Below, piece after piece: positions 49,909-62,384 of a stretch of DNA of 64,000 bases. Source of the DNA: Aphelocoma coerulescens (taxonomy: Eukaryota > Chordata > Aves > Passeriformes > Corvidae); contig NC_091014.1 in NCBI RefSeq assembly GCF_041296385.1, forward strand, positions 20,001,578 through 20,065,577. The letters are read 5' to 3'. The position numbers and the translations under genes are program-made. Numbering within the stretch: the first letter of the stretch is position 1; every line of letters begins with the position of its first letter. The notes beneath the pieces were generated by a model. The model did no database searches. It was not told the DNA's origin and saw only the letters and a list, made by a program, of their open reading frames with translations.

Positions 49909-52528
49909 GTAAGTGCAAAAAAAGCAGAAGATATTAGATCCAAGTGGCATAATAAGGGTCATAGACAATTTAATTTTCTTTGTTCTACTCTGATACAGGA
50001 CCTACCTTTATAAAAACAACTTTATTAGCAAACACTGTGCTGATTTACAACATCCTGTACCTTCCCTAGTTTTAAAGAACATAAACTGTCTTACACGAAA
50101 AATTATGTTTTTCAGCCTAAGACATTCAAACTCATTTTTAGGTCTTTAATAATTAAGATGTAGGCATAATAAATATAACTGTTTGCTGAGCTGTTTAGGG
50201 TTTATAAAAACAAGTTCATGTCTTTGAGTATTTATATTTGTATGATGGCTATTTCAATATGTATAAAAAGAAAAGAAGAAGAATTCATGGAATTTTAATT
50301 TTTTTTTATTTTTAACAGAAACTACTGATTATTGCATTACTTTTGTAGTTTTAGCACAATTTGCTGAAGTGAAAAATATATAAAATCAAACACTTACTGA
50401 AAAACAGATATTCAAAGCAAATTTATTTCCCTCAGCATGTTGCAGATCTTAAATAATGAAGAGAACATGTGCAGTGCAATCCACATAAATAATTCTTCAG
50501 GACATTTATTCATGTCAAAAATTGTGATTAAAGGGAAGGCAAACATTCATTTACAAAAATTTGTGCTTTAAACATGGGAATTAATCTGCTGCACCACTTT
50601 TTCTATCTTGGTTCTCGAGGACTCTTAAGAAAATGGGTTTAACCATCATACTGTTCTCTCATCCACCAGAGAAGCTTCCTTCAATATGACATTTAGAAGG
50701 CAAACATTGTATTATGTGATTTGTAACTTCAGACAGGATTTGATAAACTATATTATTTCTCTAAATATTAGTAAATCCAAGCTGTAAATAGGCTTAAATC
50801 TTTTGATACTTAAAGGTGAACTGGAATTTACTTTAGATGACTGGGTTTGATGCATGGATATCTTACACATTCACTATTACTTTTTTTCTGTTAAAATAAA
50901 TTAGAACAGTTTTAGAGACAACTTTAAAGGTCACCTGCTAATTATCTATGCTGAACATCTTCAAATGATTTGACATACTGCAGAGCAAAGCACAGCCAAG
51001 AGTGGTGCTAGAATTAGTGAACTTTATAATCAAAGGGATGGCAATTGTTAAAGGTTTACCTGGAAAAAATGAGCAATATTGTTGACTCAGATCAACAATT
51101 ATCTTCTTTTCTGCAAAGATGAGTGCCTTGTTTATGCACCATATTATTCTTTAATCTTTTTCTTTATTTCTTTTTTTCCTTTTTTCATTTTTTCTGGATA
51201 GACATATGAGTAGCATGAATAACAGAGTCACTCATAGTTCTGAGTCAAATTAATGCTGCTACGGAGAGTCACTCAACAGTGACAGTTTACCCTAGATTTG
51301 ACATGACCATATACGTAAAATCATTTTCCTTCCTCTAAGACTCTGAATTCAAAACTCTCAGCTTCTCTTTGTTTTGTGATGTTTTTCCAAGATTTCTTAG
51401 AAGAAAAAATAAACCAAACTTTTATTTTTGGTTCTACTTTGAACTCCCTGACGAGTTAAGCTATCTGCAGAAATATGTGTAGAAATCTAGGAATCCCATA
51501 GCGACATCCTGCAGCCGAAATATATGAGTAGTGTGAGCACAGTTTGGTCATCTGTGAAGCCTTAGTGTTTAGGGACAATTTGGGGTATTACAGAATTAAA
51601 GAAATATTGTAAATATTCTTTTGCACAGAGTTTTGAAAAAATAAATATTTTCCAGGGCCCAATTCAAGATTTGGTAGCTGAGCACCAAAAAGAAGACATG
51701 CAAAATTCTAGAAATCTAGACTTTACGAACCTTAGCTTACCCAGTTACTTATGCATTTCATTACAAGGCCTATTTTGCACTTTCTTGCTTTCAGTATCAT
51801 TTCTAAATTTCTCATCATATGGTTGTACTCATTTTATGTCATGTAACTTTACCTTTTCCCTCTCATGTCCTGACTGAAGTAAAAGGATATTTATTTCCTA
51901 ATAAAAGTAAGCTTTTATTCAGTCATCTGAATAGTTGTGTAGAAACTCACGGTGTTTGGAGGGTGAATCATAGCAAATAAATCTGTATGCATAACACACA
52001 TTTTCTGTGAAAAAGAAAGGTAGATATAAATTGCACTAATGAGATCCAACCTTATTTTGGAGACAGTTCAGAGCATCAGTTTTAGGATCAAGGAACTGAG
52101 GCAGGAAGCAGACCATGGACACCACAGTGTCTCACTGGGTGGGGGCTGTGTCCCTGCAGAGTGGTGACCACACTGTGCACTAGAGTGTGAAGCTCCACAT
52201 CTGCACCCTGAGCAGATTTACAGGACCAAACTCTGGATTCAGAAGGGTAGACGTGTTACATCCTCATGTTGTGCAAAACAGGAGGCTAAAACTTACTTAT
52301 AACTCACCAATTCTGTATATATGAAGGATAAACAGAAGTAGTCAACTTTTTCTATAGAAGCAATCTTAAAAACTTGTGCATTTTAAAGGCTGTATCATTT
52401 TACAAAAGATTTCAAGAACTAGCTTCATGATCTGATTCTTAAAAGACTTACAGGAGTAGAAGTTGGAAGTGCAGTGTGAAGCTGTAAGGCATCTCCAGAG
52501 AGCCATGATGTGTATGGATTAGCTCCAT
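49909..52528. other. Unique AT-rich DNA, no gene seen
   Basis: I recognise nothing in this stretch. A slightly GC-richer block at about 52,060-52,240 has no frame or repeat that I can name. It ends at the 5' target-site duplication of the solo LTR. Confidence 0.5.
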
Positions 52529-52533
52529 GTATC
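52529..52533 (+). repeat. 5' target-site duplication of the LTR (gtatc)
   Basis: gtatc here is repeated exactly at 53,095-53,099 on the far side of the element. The 5-bp length is the usual one for ERVL-type integrations. Confidence 0.85.
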
Positions 52534-52615
52534 TGTCCTGGGTTGCAGTGTATTCTATTACCATCCTCCTGAGCTGTTGAAACCAGGTGGGGCAGTGTTT
52601 CCTTGCCTCCTCCCC

Positions 52616-52738
52616 CCAGACTATCTTTCTGTTAATGGCCCATCATTGTCCTGCTGCATGACTCAGAGATAACTCCCTCCAGACTATCTTCTGTTAATGA
52701 GCCTAATCAACACTTGGCCTCATGACTCATTACCCCAT
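52616..52738 (+). repeat. Tandem duplication inside the LTR U3, unit about 63 bp
   Basis: Unit 1 (52,616-52,678) and unit 2 (52,679-52,738) both start 'ccagactatctt', continue with 'ctgttaatg' and later share 'catgactca'. The units differ at many positions in their second halves. Direct repeats in U3 are common in retroviral LTRs, where they often hold enhancer sites. Here that role is inference. Confidence 0.8.
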
Positions 52739-52785
52739 TGTGAGATGCTCCACCCAGAGGGAGGAACCAAGCATCCCATCCTGGA

Positions 52786-52790
52786 TATAA
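52786..52790 (+). promoter_or_regulatory. TATA-like box of the LTR
   Basis: 'ggatataatctggg' contains TATAA about 250 bases into the element, after the U3 repeats. Activity is not demonstrated. Confidence 0.45.
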
Positions 52791-53094
52791 TCTGGGACTG
52801 AACACCAGAGACACCCTTTCCACTGGATTTCCAGAGGACAGGAGCTACACAGCCACCACTCGACCCTCTGAGGAAGAGCAGACCCTTTTTCTACAGGATC
52901 ACTGCTTCAGAGGACTGCAGCCACCATTTTACCAGACTGCTACCACCACCCTGCCTAACAGGGACTCAGGTTGTATCTTGACTCTGTCAGTTTGCACCAG
53001 TGTTTTCTTTTACTTTTTTTTCCTTTTCTTTAATTTCCACTAAATTGTTATTCTGACTTGGTGCCTCCCACTGGTTTGATTTAAAACTAGTACA

Positions 53095-53099
53095 GTATC
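53095..53099 (+). repeat. 3' target-site duplication of the LTR (gtatc)
   Basis: This is identical to the pentamer directly before the LTR. Confidence 0.85.
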
Positions 53100-56000
53100 T
53101 TAGTCTGGAAGTTGAACCCCATCCTAAATTTAGGCAGTTCTCATGTCACGAATATATTTTTTTTCTATGATTAAAATCTGTAAGCCTGATATTATTTTCT
53201 TGGAACGACTCATGGAAATGTCATTTGTTTACCTGGATGTTAGCAAAGGGAGAGAGAAAAACTTGACCAAAATGATTTTAACCTAAAAATTGGAGATATG
53301 TTTGGAAGTGTCAAGTCTTTCTTTTCATGATGATGATATATTTATGTAATTAATCTTGTTATGTTGATGTTTCTTCTTAAAGCCATATTTCAGATTTTAC
53401 TTTTGAGTTGTTGCAGAAGTTCTATTCACTATCTGATAGACTCCAAGAAGAAGTACATAGAAATTCAGATTATCAGACATATTTCTTAGTTCTTTAAGTC
53501 AAGTCTGACATAGTTCTCTTTGGTCACTGAGCATTTCAAAATCTTATCTACATGACATTTTCATATAAACCAGAAATGTGCTACTTTGTGGAAAAAGAAC
53601 TCCATTAAGATCTGTCACTACCACGTGCATGCGTCATCTTTCTAAACATGTGCTGTTTGATGAGTGGCATTTATACTACGTTTGCACAGGGCAATGTAAG
53701 AAGCTAAACTCCTGGGATTATGTGTGTGGTATCAAAACTATCTACCTAAATCTATCTGCTTATTCAGATTGAAGAACATAATTCTGAAATCTAGTGATAA
53801 AATCATTAATATCTTCTCGGCAGCTAATAGGACTAAGCTTCTTACACACTCATTTGCTCCCCAAATTTCAGGAAAAATAATAGAAGTAAAATCTGAAAGA
53901 ATATGTTCTTTATTGGCATTATGGTATATTTAGATTCCTGACAGAATAATTTAAAATATCTTCATATATTCAAAAAAAGTTTTTTATTAATATCTATGGG
54001 AGCAAAGATTACACTACAATGTCAGAGGTCGCTAATATATCAGGCTTGGCAAAATTAAATATCCTCATTTCTTGAAATAGAAAAATAAATCAAAATAACT
54101 AAGCTTCCTTGAATTCCACAAATGGCATTACTACTCCTGTCTGACTAGGGTGTACTTCACAATTATTGTTTTCCGATTTTGCGGCCTCAGGAGTGTGATT
54201 GCAAATTAAAGTTCCATCCTAAATTTGTTTCTGTTGTTCCTGTTCTGTCAGTTTTTGTAGCCTAGTTCTCTATTAAAAGCATGCATAGATGCATGAAGCT
54301 TTAAGTTCTGCCCCCTTTTTTTTCTGTTAAATTAGTCTGAAGGAGTTTCAATGCAACCACAAGCCGCCTCCATACAACACATGGCATAATTGAAGAACAT
54401 TGTCTACTCCATTGCACAGCTACTTCAGTGGAGTTAGAGACCACCTCCTGCCCTGCTAAATCTCCATCCATATAATCAATTGTGCTTGTGCAAACACAGC
54501 AGAGTTATGACTATTTAGCTGTCCAAATAAAATTTAGGAAGCTGATACCACTTTCTTTAGAGCATGTGGATATATGGTAAGTGTTTACCCACATGATCTC
54601 AGAACCACCAATATGGCTTGTGCTTGTAATTTAACCCCACTTTTATGCCTGGTGTCCATATACACACATGAAGCATTGAGTGTCAGAAGGTGTTCAAGAC
54701 TGAAAGGTCCACTGCATCCCCTCCAACTAAGGCCACAAGGTAGTTTTCTGGATGACAGTCAGTAAAGGACTAATCTCCAAAGAGTCATATGTCCAGGATC
54801 CAGTCTCCCTAGCAAAGCTCTGGGTCAGCAATCAACCCATTACTTATCAAGCTGAAGATTTCTTTCCAAAAACTTTTCTGAGGAGAGGCACAGTGTGCTT
54901 TCCCATTGGGTAAGAGATAGTTCTATTTAATGGTCATTATAAGTCCCAAGAATGAGATTGTCCCAGCAACAGATCAAAGATGGACTATTATTTCCCTTTT
55001 TCTCTCTCCCCACACCAGAAAGAAATGTAATTTTATTTATGCTAATAATCAAATTAAAAATAAAAGTCCTCCAAACCTACTTTACCTACAGTTCCTCTTT
55101 CCCTAATTTTTTGACACACCTCTTCAGATCAGTGTGTACATAGTGAAATATGAATTTAGAAAACCTGAACAAAACTTGCAACACACTTGTCTGGGACAGA
55201 TTACTGAGTACAGACAGTCACTGGTGCAATAGTGGCTGCAAAACTTGTAAGAGTGGGAGTTGTAGTACCATACCTTATCTACTGCTCATGAATGATACCT
55301 GCACCCATCCACTTTTAGAGAATTGATATAGCAAAAATTTCTAATAAAGCCTGCTAAGTACTTTATGAGTCACTGGGATATTTTTAGTTTCATGTGATTG
55401 AACATATGCTGAAATAACCTAGTGCGGCATCAAATGAGTTAATGCAGTTATACCCCACAGGTAGAGATGATTTTATAAATCTTGAAAATCACAGACGTTA
55501 TTCAATCAGTTCTGGACTATTTACTGAATATGTTGAGTGGCAAATCAGGATGACCAGTAAGGATCTAATAACCTAATGTTTAGATTATTTTGTAGGTGAG
55601 AAAACAGTTTTTATTAAAAAGATAACTGAGTAGGGGGACACGATCTCTGATATAATCTTTCTCTTTCTTCGCATGAGTCTTACCAGTGCTGCTACTCATG
55701 TGGAAACTGAAGGAGTTGAAACAAGGCTCACTTTCCTTCTCATCCAGATTTTTACTCCTGAGTCAAATAGGAGACTTTATTTAAAATTATCATGAGGGAA
55801 AATCTCCTGGACAGAGGCCAAATCTTCCCAGTCTTCACATTGCTCCAAGCCTTTGCCAGCTGGTTTGGAATTTAAATTTTGATTTCCAGCTCGATGGCAC
55901 AATGATCTACCATTGGACCTGCTGACTGGCTCCAACTAAAATCTTTGACATTTTTTGCACTATTGAAAGACTGAAAATCTTCTACAGCCGTTTGCAACTG

Positions 56001-56780
56001 TTTTATTCCCACCCCCAACAATCTCCAAGCATTTTGCTTGTCAAGCAGCCCAACACCAAATGTGCTGGTTTTGTTTGACCTATATTACAATGCAAAGCTA
56101 CTTGGTACTTTAATTCACGGCCAAATAAAGCTGTTATCTCTGGATAAAGGGAACTAGGCCAAATGGTGATAAAGTCTCAGGGATGAAATGAGATTAAACC
56201 AGTCCTACCTCACCTTGCTATTTGCTAATTATATATGTGCTGGTCAGCAGAGCTTACTGTTGGTCTAATCATATGTTTAAAGGTCAGTTAAAAGGGGCTA
56301 ATGTCCACAAATTAATGTCCAGTGAAAACTATTAATTGGCATAGGGGTTATATCTGTCCTTTTCTTTCTTTTTGTCTTTTCAAGACATTTTGTGGCATGA
56401 TACACATTATATAAAATTATAATGTGCTTTTAAAACACAAGAGGATTTATCCTTTTTCTTTTTTCTTTAAAATTCAAAATCACTAGGCAAGCACAGTTCT
56501 AATGCAGGACTACAATCAGGTCAAAGAACTACCTCACTTCTTTTTTAATTAACACTTGGCAATATTGTTAAGAAAAGCATTACTCAGAGAGCTGGAGTCA
56601 TGTTAGCACCAGAAACCTCTCCAGGGCATCAAACAATGCTGAGAAACTTTCATGGAAGCCTTTTTAGAACAGTGGCTCACTTTATATCTTTGTTGTCACT
56701 GCATAAACAAATGCAAATCCCTCTATAAACTGGTTGACTTATAAGTAAACTCAGTACGCAAGTTTGTTTGGCTTTTTGAG
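53100..56780. other. Unique AT-rich DNA, no gene seen
   Basis: I see no gene, RNA or transposon. Open frames are at most 69 codons and have no recognisable motifs. Confidence 0.5.
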
Positions 56781-57320
56781 GGAGAAGGAAGGGGAGAGCA
56801 GGGTTTTATCGACTCCTGGACTGCCCTGCTTGAAAATACAGCCAACAGAGAAAGGTGAGGACAAGGGCAGTGGTGTAACCAGGAGACACCCTGCTGTTTT
56901 CAGTCTGCCCCAGTGCATCCAGTGAAACTGAGGGCTGCCTCTCCTGGATCCTTCTCCCTCTTGGCCCCAGCTGTTTATTCACAGAGATCAAGGCACCTGG
57001 GAAAAACAAGTGCAAGTGGCAAGAGGATCAGGTCCTCTTGCTGTCCTGTCCAAGCAGCTCCTCCTGAGGCACCAGCTGCTGCTCAGCAGGCAAGAGGAGG
57101 ATTTGCAGCCTCACCGCTGCTCTGCTCTGAAACACACACCTTGCCAGACTCCCATCCCCCCATTTCAAAGGAGGGAGTAAACCAAGAAATGATGGGGAGA
57201 GGCCTAGTACACAGAGGTCACAAGTAAAGGAAAGAGAGCTGAGAAGCCAGGGAATAAACAAGGAACAAAGGAGGGCAAGAGAGAAAGGCAGTGCAGACAG
57301 AAGGGAAGCACTGTCAGAGA
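56781..57320. other. Locally GC-rich, CpG-poor block
   Basis: This stretch is visibly GC-richer than its neighbours, with ccctg, cagctcctcc and gaggag motifs, but has very few CpG dinucleotides, so it is not a CpG island. Overlapping open frames occur on both strands (104 codons on plus at 56,913-57,227, about 70 on minus), none with a recognisable domain. It may be an unrecognised repeat, a conserved noncoding element or a mutationally GC-biased patch. Confidence 0.4.
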
Positions 57321-58127
57321 GATGCCTCTATCTGCAGTGTCCTATAGCTGAAACAGGTGCAAGAGACATGCAGGGAAAAATGGTATCAAACATCAAAACT
57401 GAAAAGTTAGAGCACAACCGGTCTTTCGAATTTCAAACAGTTCACAGGTTAGAAGCAAGGAGTGGGGTATTTAGGCTCAAAATAGGAGTGCAGACACAAT
57501 CTGAAACACTGAAAGCTGAAGAAATTCCAGTCTCAGGCAGTGCAATTTCTTTGAGACAGTAAACATATAGAATAAGTTGTCATCAAAGCAATGAGCATTA
57601 GCAGGTGTCTAGACATGAAAAGACGGGCACTGTCGATATAGCTTGACTCAGTAGGGAGGTGAGATTGCATTTAAAAGTGGACTGTCTTTCTAGTAAAGAA
57701 TAGTTCCCTGCATTTTTGCAGGAGCAGATTGACATTCTTCTGAAAATCTAGCCATTGTAACATTTATAAATTGCTCTTTCAAATGATTCTGAGATCATTT
57801 AGTCAGAACTGCTAATACAGTATTATGAGTTCTCCTAGCAGACATTTTCACTTATTCTCAAATCTTCAGAAGTGACCAGAGCACCTTGTTTCAACCAAAT
57901 TACATTATCTGTCTTCAGTGTAACTCATTTAGTTCTGGACACCATATATTTTGGAGATAGGCATCCATTACCCTTAGGTACTGACACACTGGAACATGGA
58001 CCTTGTATGCTTGTTACTATGTTGCTGATCACTGGCTTTACACATGCTTGAATTTCAAATTTGCCTGGCTTCAGCTTCAATCTTCCAGCCAATACTAGAT
58101 GAAGGAGCTGGTTTTGCTTTTATCCAC
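57321..58127. other. Unique DNA upstream of the CR1
   Basis: No gene is recognised. The 64-codon frame at 57,368-57,562 (+) has no motif. The CR1 may start somewhat further left than the point where I first recognise it. Confidence 0.5.
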
Positions 58128-58475
58128 TGGGTTCACAAAGGAGAAGTACTTCTTCAATGTGATAAACTTCTTTGGCATACTGACTGGCTTGGTAGATAAG
58201 GGGAGAGAAGTAGACAGCTCTAAGACTTCAGAAACGCTTTTGAAACTGTCTTCCACATCATCCTCATAGAGAAGACAAGAGAGTTGGAAGTTGGATGAGC
58301 AGTCAGTGAGGTATACTGGAAAATGACTGAATGACTGGGCTCAGAGGGTGGTGATCAGCGGTGCAAAGTCTACTTGGAGGCCAGAAGCTAGTTCTGTACC
58401 CCACAGGGTAATACTGGTACCAACATTGTTCAACAACATCCTTAATAATATGGATCAGGGAATAGAGTGTACCCT
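58128..58475 (+). mobile_element. CR1 LINE, distal ORF2, part 1 (before the nested LTR)
   Basis: Recognisable CR1 ORF2 segments appear in order: 'tcacaaaggagaagtacttc', 'actgactggcttggtagat', 'ttgaaactgtcttccacatc', 'cctcatagagaag', 'ccccacagggtaatactgg', 'caacattgttcaacaacatc', 'atggatcagggaatagagtg'. These correspond to the late reverse-transcriptase region of the non-LTR retrotransposon ORF2. Frames are broken by indels and stops, so it is a dead copy. It is interrupted at 58,475 by an LTR insertion and resumes at 58,898. Confidence 0.92.
58471..58475 (+). repeat. 5' copy of the nested LTR target-site duplication (accct)
   Basis: accct occurs immediately before the LTR and again at 58,898-58,902. 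In an uninterrupted CR1 there is a single 'accct' in the 'gagtg.accctcagcaa' block. Confidence 0.9.
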
Positions 58476-58897
58476 TGTTATGGTTTAGAAATGGTATTCT
58501 CCAGTTTAGTGTTCCCCCTGAAAGCACTCCAGACCATGAGCCCACCCACCCCCACCTCTTCTCCCTGCTTGGCAGGCTGGAGAGGAGAACTGGAGGCATA
58601 AAAGTTAAGATCACAGGTTGAGATAAGAACAATTTACTGGAAATGGCAATGAAATAAAACAAGTAACAGCAGCAATAATAATAACAAAAGTGTACAAAAA
58701 AGAGAGGCGAGTGATTCACATGCAAAAGCTCACAGCAGAGCCTGGCAATACCCAACCACTCCCTCCAACACACTCCCCTGAACCAGAGGAGAGCCCTTCC
58801 CCTTCTCTGTCCCTGGTAGTGATGTAAGGTGGTTGAGAATAACCTCCTCATTGTAGCCATGACCCCTCTGGCTACTGTCCTAGCCGGAATGAGGACA
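58476..58897 (-). mobile_element. Solo LTR (ERVL type) nested in the CR1
   Basis: This 422-bp insertion begins 'tgttatggtttag', ends 'gccggaatgaggaca' and is flanked by perfect accct duplications. Read on the minus strand it begins 'tgtcctcattccggc' and ends 'ctaaaccataaca', which parallels the ends of the neoavian ERVL LTR family also seen at 2.7 kb. The block 'ggttgagataagaacaattt' at 58,617-58,636 is the reverse complement of the 'attgttcttatctcaacc' R/U5 landmark. It is shorter than the 2.7-kb relative, with U3 reduced. There is no internal region, so it is a solo LTR. It is younger than the CR1 that it interrupts. Confidence 0.92.
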
Positions 58898-59697
58898 ACC
58901 CTCAACAGGCTTGCTGCAAGGAGTGGCCAATATAGCCAGAAGGTTGTATTGCCATCCAGAGGGGACCTCAGCAGGCTGGAGAAATAATCCTATGCACTAG
59001 TACAAGGTGAGGCTGACAGTGTGGGAAGGAGCTTTGCAGAGAAGGGCCTGGGAGTCCTTGGTGACCACCAAGTTGAATGTGAGCTAGCAATATGTGCTTC
59101 TGGCAAAGAAGGTTAACAGTATCCTCAGCTATATTAGGACGAGTGCAGCCAGCAAGTGAAGGGGAATGATCCTTCCCCTTTATTCAATACTGGTGAGACT
59201 ACAACTAGAGTAGGGTTTCAGTACTGGGGTACTCAGTGCAAGAGAGTTATGGACGTATTAGAAAGAGTCCACTGAAGGGTCATTAAGATGATGAAGACAC
59301 TGGAGCATCTCTCATATGAGGAAAAGCAGAGAGATCTGGGACTGTTCAGCCTACATTAGAGAAGGCTCAGGAGGGATCTTGTCAATGTATCTAAATATCT
59401 CAGGTGAGGTATAGATGGAGCCAGGTTCTTTTCAGTGGTGTCCAGAGACAGCACAAATTGATACATTGGAGATTTTGCCTGAACGTAGGGAAACACTTTT
59501 TTACTGTGCACTGACTGAGCACTGGCACAGATTGCCCAGAGAAGTTGTGGAGTCTCCATCCTTGCAGATACTAAGAAACTATCTCTAGGTGTTCTTGGAC
59601 AACCTGCCCTAGCTGGCCTTTCTTGAGCAGGGGAGTTGAACATGAGGACCTCCAGAGGTCTCTTCCAACCTCAACCATTCGGTGATTCTGTGATCTG
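58898..59697 (+). mobile_element. CR1 LINE, distal ORF2 and 3' end, part 2
   Basis: CR1 resumes with 'accctcaacaggcttgctg' and continues through 'gaggggacctcagcaggctg', 'gcagagaagggcctgggagt', 'caatactggtgagactacaa', 'tctcatatgaggaaaag', 'gggactgttcagcctacatt', 'cccagagaagttgtggagtc', to the 3' end 'ggtctcttccaacctc' and 'attcggtgattctgtgatct'. With part 1 this is about 1.15 kb of CR1, the longest copy in the window. Stops and indels disable it. Confidence 0.93.
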
Positions 59698-62384
59698 ATA
59701 CAGTCATCTTTTGTACAATTGACCCTCTCTAAGGGGGACAAATATTGTAAGATAGAGCAAATGTAATATGTGAAAGGCTTTGATGTTTGGCAAGTTTCAG
59801 TGCTGTATAAGAAAGAACCAAACAAGTAAAATACTCTTATTCTAAATTTAATTCTAAACAACACACACAAAATGTGGATTACAGAAGTGTTTTGAAGGTC
59901 TGCTAATGAATATTTGTGGTTAATGGCATTGTATTGAATGGGAAGAAGCAAATAATAGTATGGAAAGGAATCAATGTTAAGTCTTGCAGTAGGTAACATC
60001 TTTTTTAATGAACTGGAAAGGGGATTAATGTCATGTTAATGAAACTCACAAATGAGTATCTCTTGATCTGTTTCAGATATATATATTAAAATAATGGGTT
60101 GGGATCCCATGGAAACAGAAGCTAGAAAGACAAAAATACGGTTCAGGAAATTATGTTTCGCTGCAGAGGAAAATAAGTGAGTTTGTATCTGTACACACAT
60201 ATAGATTGTGTGTATCCATAAAATGAGAGAGTAACATGAAGGAATAATTTTGAAAACCAATAAAAGTGTGAAAAGTAAATTAAAAGTGGAAAGTTAATTA
60301 ACTCTGGTTTGAGAGAGAGAAGCACATAAAACCATGGAGTTTTAGGCTTCCCACTATTTCTTGAAGGGTCTTAATTATCCCTCATTCCATAACACAGGGG
60401 TATCTCAAAATCTCAAGAAAATTCAACCATATTTTATCTCTGCAAGAAAAATACTTTAAAAAAATTATTTGAGTATACTATTATTTTTATCTTATAGATA
60501 GGCAACCTCTGGATACAGGAAGATTAGTAACTAAAACCAATAGTGGACCTTCCTAATAGTTACTGTGTTAAAAAAAATACAGACTGACTTGAAATTAATA
60601 GAATTAATTATTGCAAGGCACCAGCTCTGTTTCCTACCCTGTCTCTCTTCTAGGCTCCATTAATTTAATGGTAGAAATATTTTCACTGCCAAGGAAACTG
60701 AACTTTGATCACCTCTGTGTAGACAGTACTTCCTAGCTGAGTGCTTTAACTAGTACTAAAAACTAACCTTTGCCACAACTGCAGGGGGAGTTCAAACTTA
60801 CCAGCCAAAAAAAAAACGGACAGAGGAAAAAGAGAACAAAGCAGGATTTGCGGTTTGAATATAGGTAATACAATATGTAAAATGTATTTGTTTCCAGAAA
60901 AAATGTCTTAATCACCAAACTATTGAAATAAAATATAGTTTTAAATAAACTTAACAACCAGCAACATTTACAACTGCTTTTACTCTTTAATCAAGAATAT
61001 CTAGGAAAGGAATCCTGTCCCAAAACTGCAAATGCAGCACTGACCTAAACCTGTGTAACTCTCATGATTCAAGTTCCTGAGATCTTGACGACCCCCCTCT
61101 TCACCTACCACAACTCTGCCTTCAATGACATTGTTAATTTGGCTATAATGCTTATAGACTGAGATGTTTCTGTGCCACATTGTCATAGTTTCTGATCTCC
61201 TTTAAGAGCCTAGGTCTCGGACGTAGAAGTATTCTCATGTCGCATAGTTCTATGAGCTCCACCAGTTCTCTTCCACCTCTGACTTGAATATTTTTTATTT
61301 AAGGAGCTAGAGGAAGTCTTGGGTTCACATTAAACACTTGACAGACTATTGACTAGGAACTCTTCAAACCAAGCAATTGCATCCGCTATTCAAGGTTACT
61401 CAGGGTTATTCCATCCTCCTAACTTTAGGTATGTAATTTACTTGTCTTTCAAAGTTAAATTCCTGCTCTGCATAATCCCCTGGAGGAGCTTGCCTTTTTG
61501 CAATAATTATATAGGAAGCTTAAGGTGACTGGTCTCATATCTTAGTCATCCTTAAAAGTCTAAATTTGAATGCTGTTAAGGTCCCTTTCTTGTGTTTCTC
61601 TTTTCCTGAGTGTTCTAACTACTTGGCTGTTATGAAAGGACACGTGTTTAAGAGAATTTTTGTAGATACCTACAAAAAGAAGAATTCAGGACTGTGGATT
61701 TTACATGGAATGAGGTGGTATTTCCCAAACAGAATGCCACTTGTACAAGGAACATGATTTCAGATTTGCATTATTCTTCATGTTTCCTCTTGAACAATAG
61801 CCTATGCCCCAATATTCATCCCCAGTCCCCCATTCAACAGGCAATTGAATGTGGTAAACTGCATGCCTAGAGAATAGGGGCCAAGGTTTCATTAAGTACG
61901 TGAACCTTGTAGCAGCAATCTTTTAGATGGGTCATGTCTGTGTTATTCACAACATTATGATGTAAAGGTGGCAGGGCTGGTAGAAAAAATAGACATATAC
62001 CCTTACATCTAATTGGAGATCAGATACTCAGTTACTGAAAGCACATGAATACTGACACATTAGATTCATGTGGATGTAGTGAGACAGCAATCGCATTAAA
62101 ATACATGGCTAACATGCTCACTGAGCATGGTCCTGCACATTATGGAAAAGAACAAACCAAGCAAATAGCTGACTTAACACAGTGTGATGGCTATGCTAAC
62201 TCACCTGGCACAGGTGTATTAGAAATATAGAAACACAGTCAATCAGCATAAATACCACACTTATCCCAAGCTAGGACTCAAGCATGGAGCTCTGTCAGTT
62301 GCTGTGGAGAACCCACATGGACTGTTCAGTGGTCATCGCCTTGGCCACCAATGCACAGTGAAGGTCTGCCTTAAGAACCTCATT
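59698..62384. other. Unique AT-rich DNA, no gene seen
   Basis: I see no gene or identifiable repeat. Minus-strand frames at 59.6-60.3 kb (up to 142 codons, partly antisense to CR1) are Tyr, Ile, Leu and Phe rich translations of AT-rich DNA and show no domain. Confidence 0.5.

Larger units (their letters stand above)
52534..53094 (+). mobile_element. Solo LTR of an endogenous retrovirus, ERVL-like
   Basis: This 561-bp element starts 'tgtcctgggttgcagtg', ends 'aaaactagtaca' and is flanked by perfect gtatc duplications. The TG...CA ends and 5-bp duplication identify an LTR. Its layout fits plus orientation: U3 with an internal duplication at 52,616-52,738, a TATA-like tataa at 52,786-52,790, a region rich in cag/cca in the middle, and near the 3' end a pyrimidine tract with 'actaaattgttattctgac', comparable to the R/U5 area of bird ERVL LTRs. 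No internal retroviral sequence is present, so the provirus was lost by recombination between its two LTRs. The perfect duplication suggests it is younger than the LTR at 2.7 kb. Confidence 0.88.

Noticed and set aside
58303..58905. The longest open frame in the window, 200 codons on the minus strand
   Set aside because: It runs through the sense strand of the solo LTR and then antisense through CR1 ORF2, across the insertion boundary. No natural gene would have that structure, and no domain is visible.
59356..59999. Minus-strand open frames of 95 and 142 codons
   Set aside because: The first is antisense to CR1. The second starts in unique AT-rich DNA and ends in antisense CR1. Neither has a motif.
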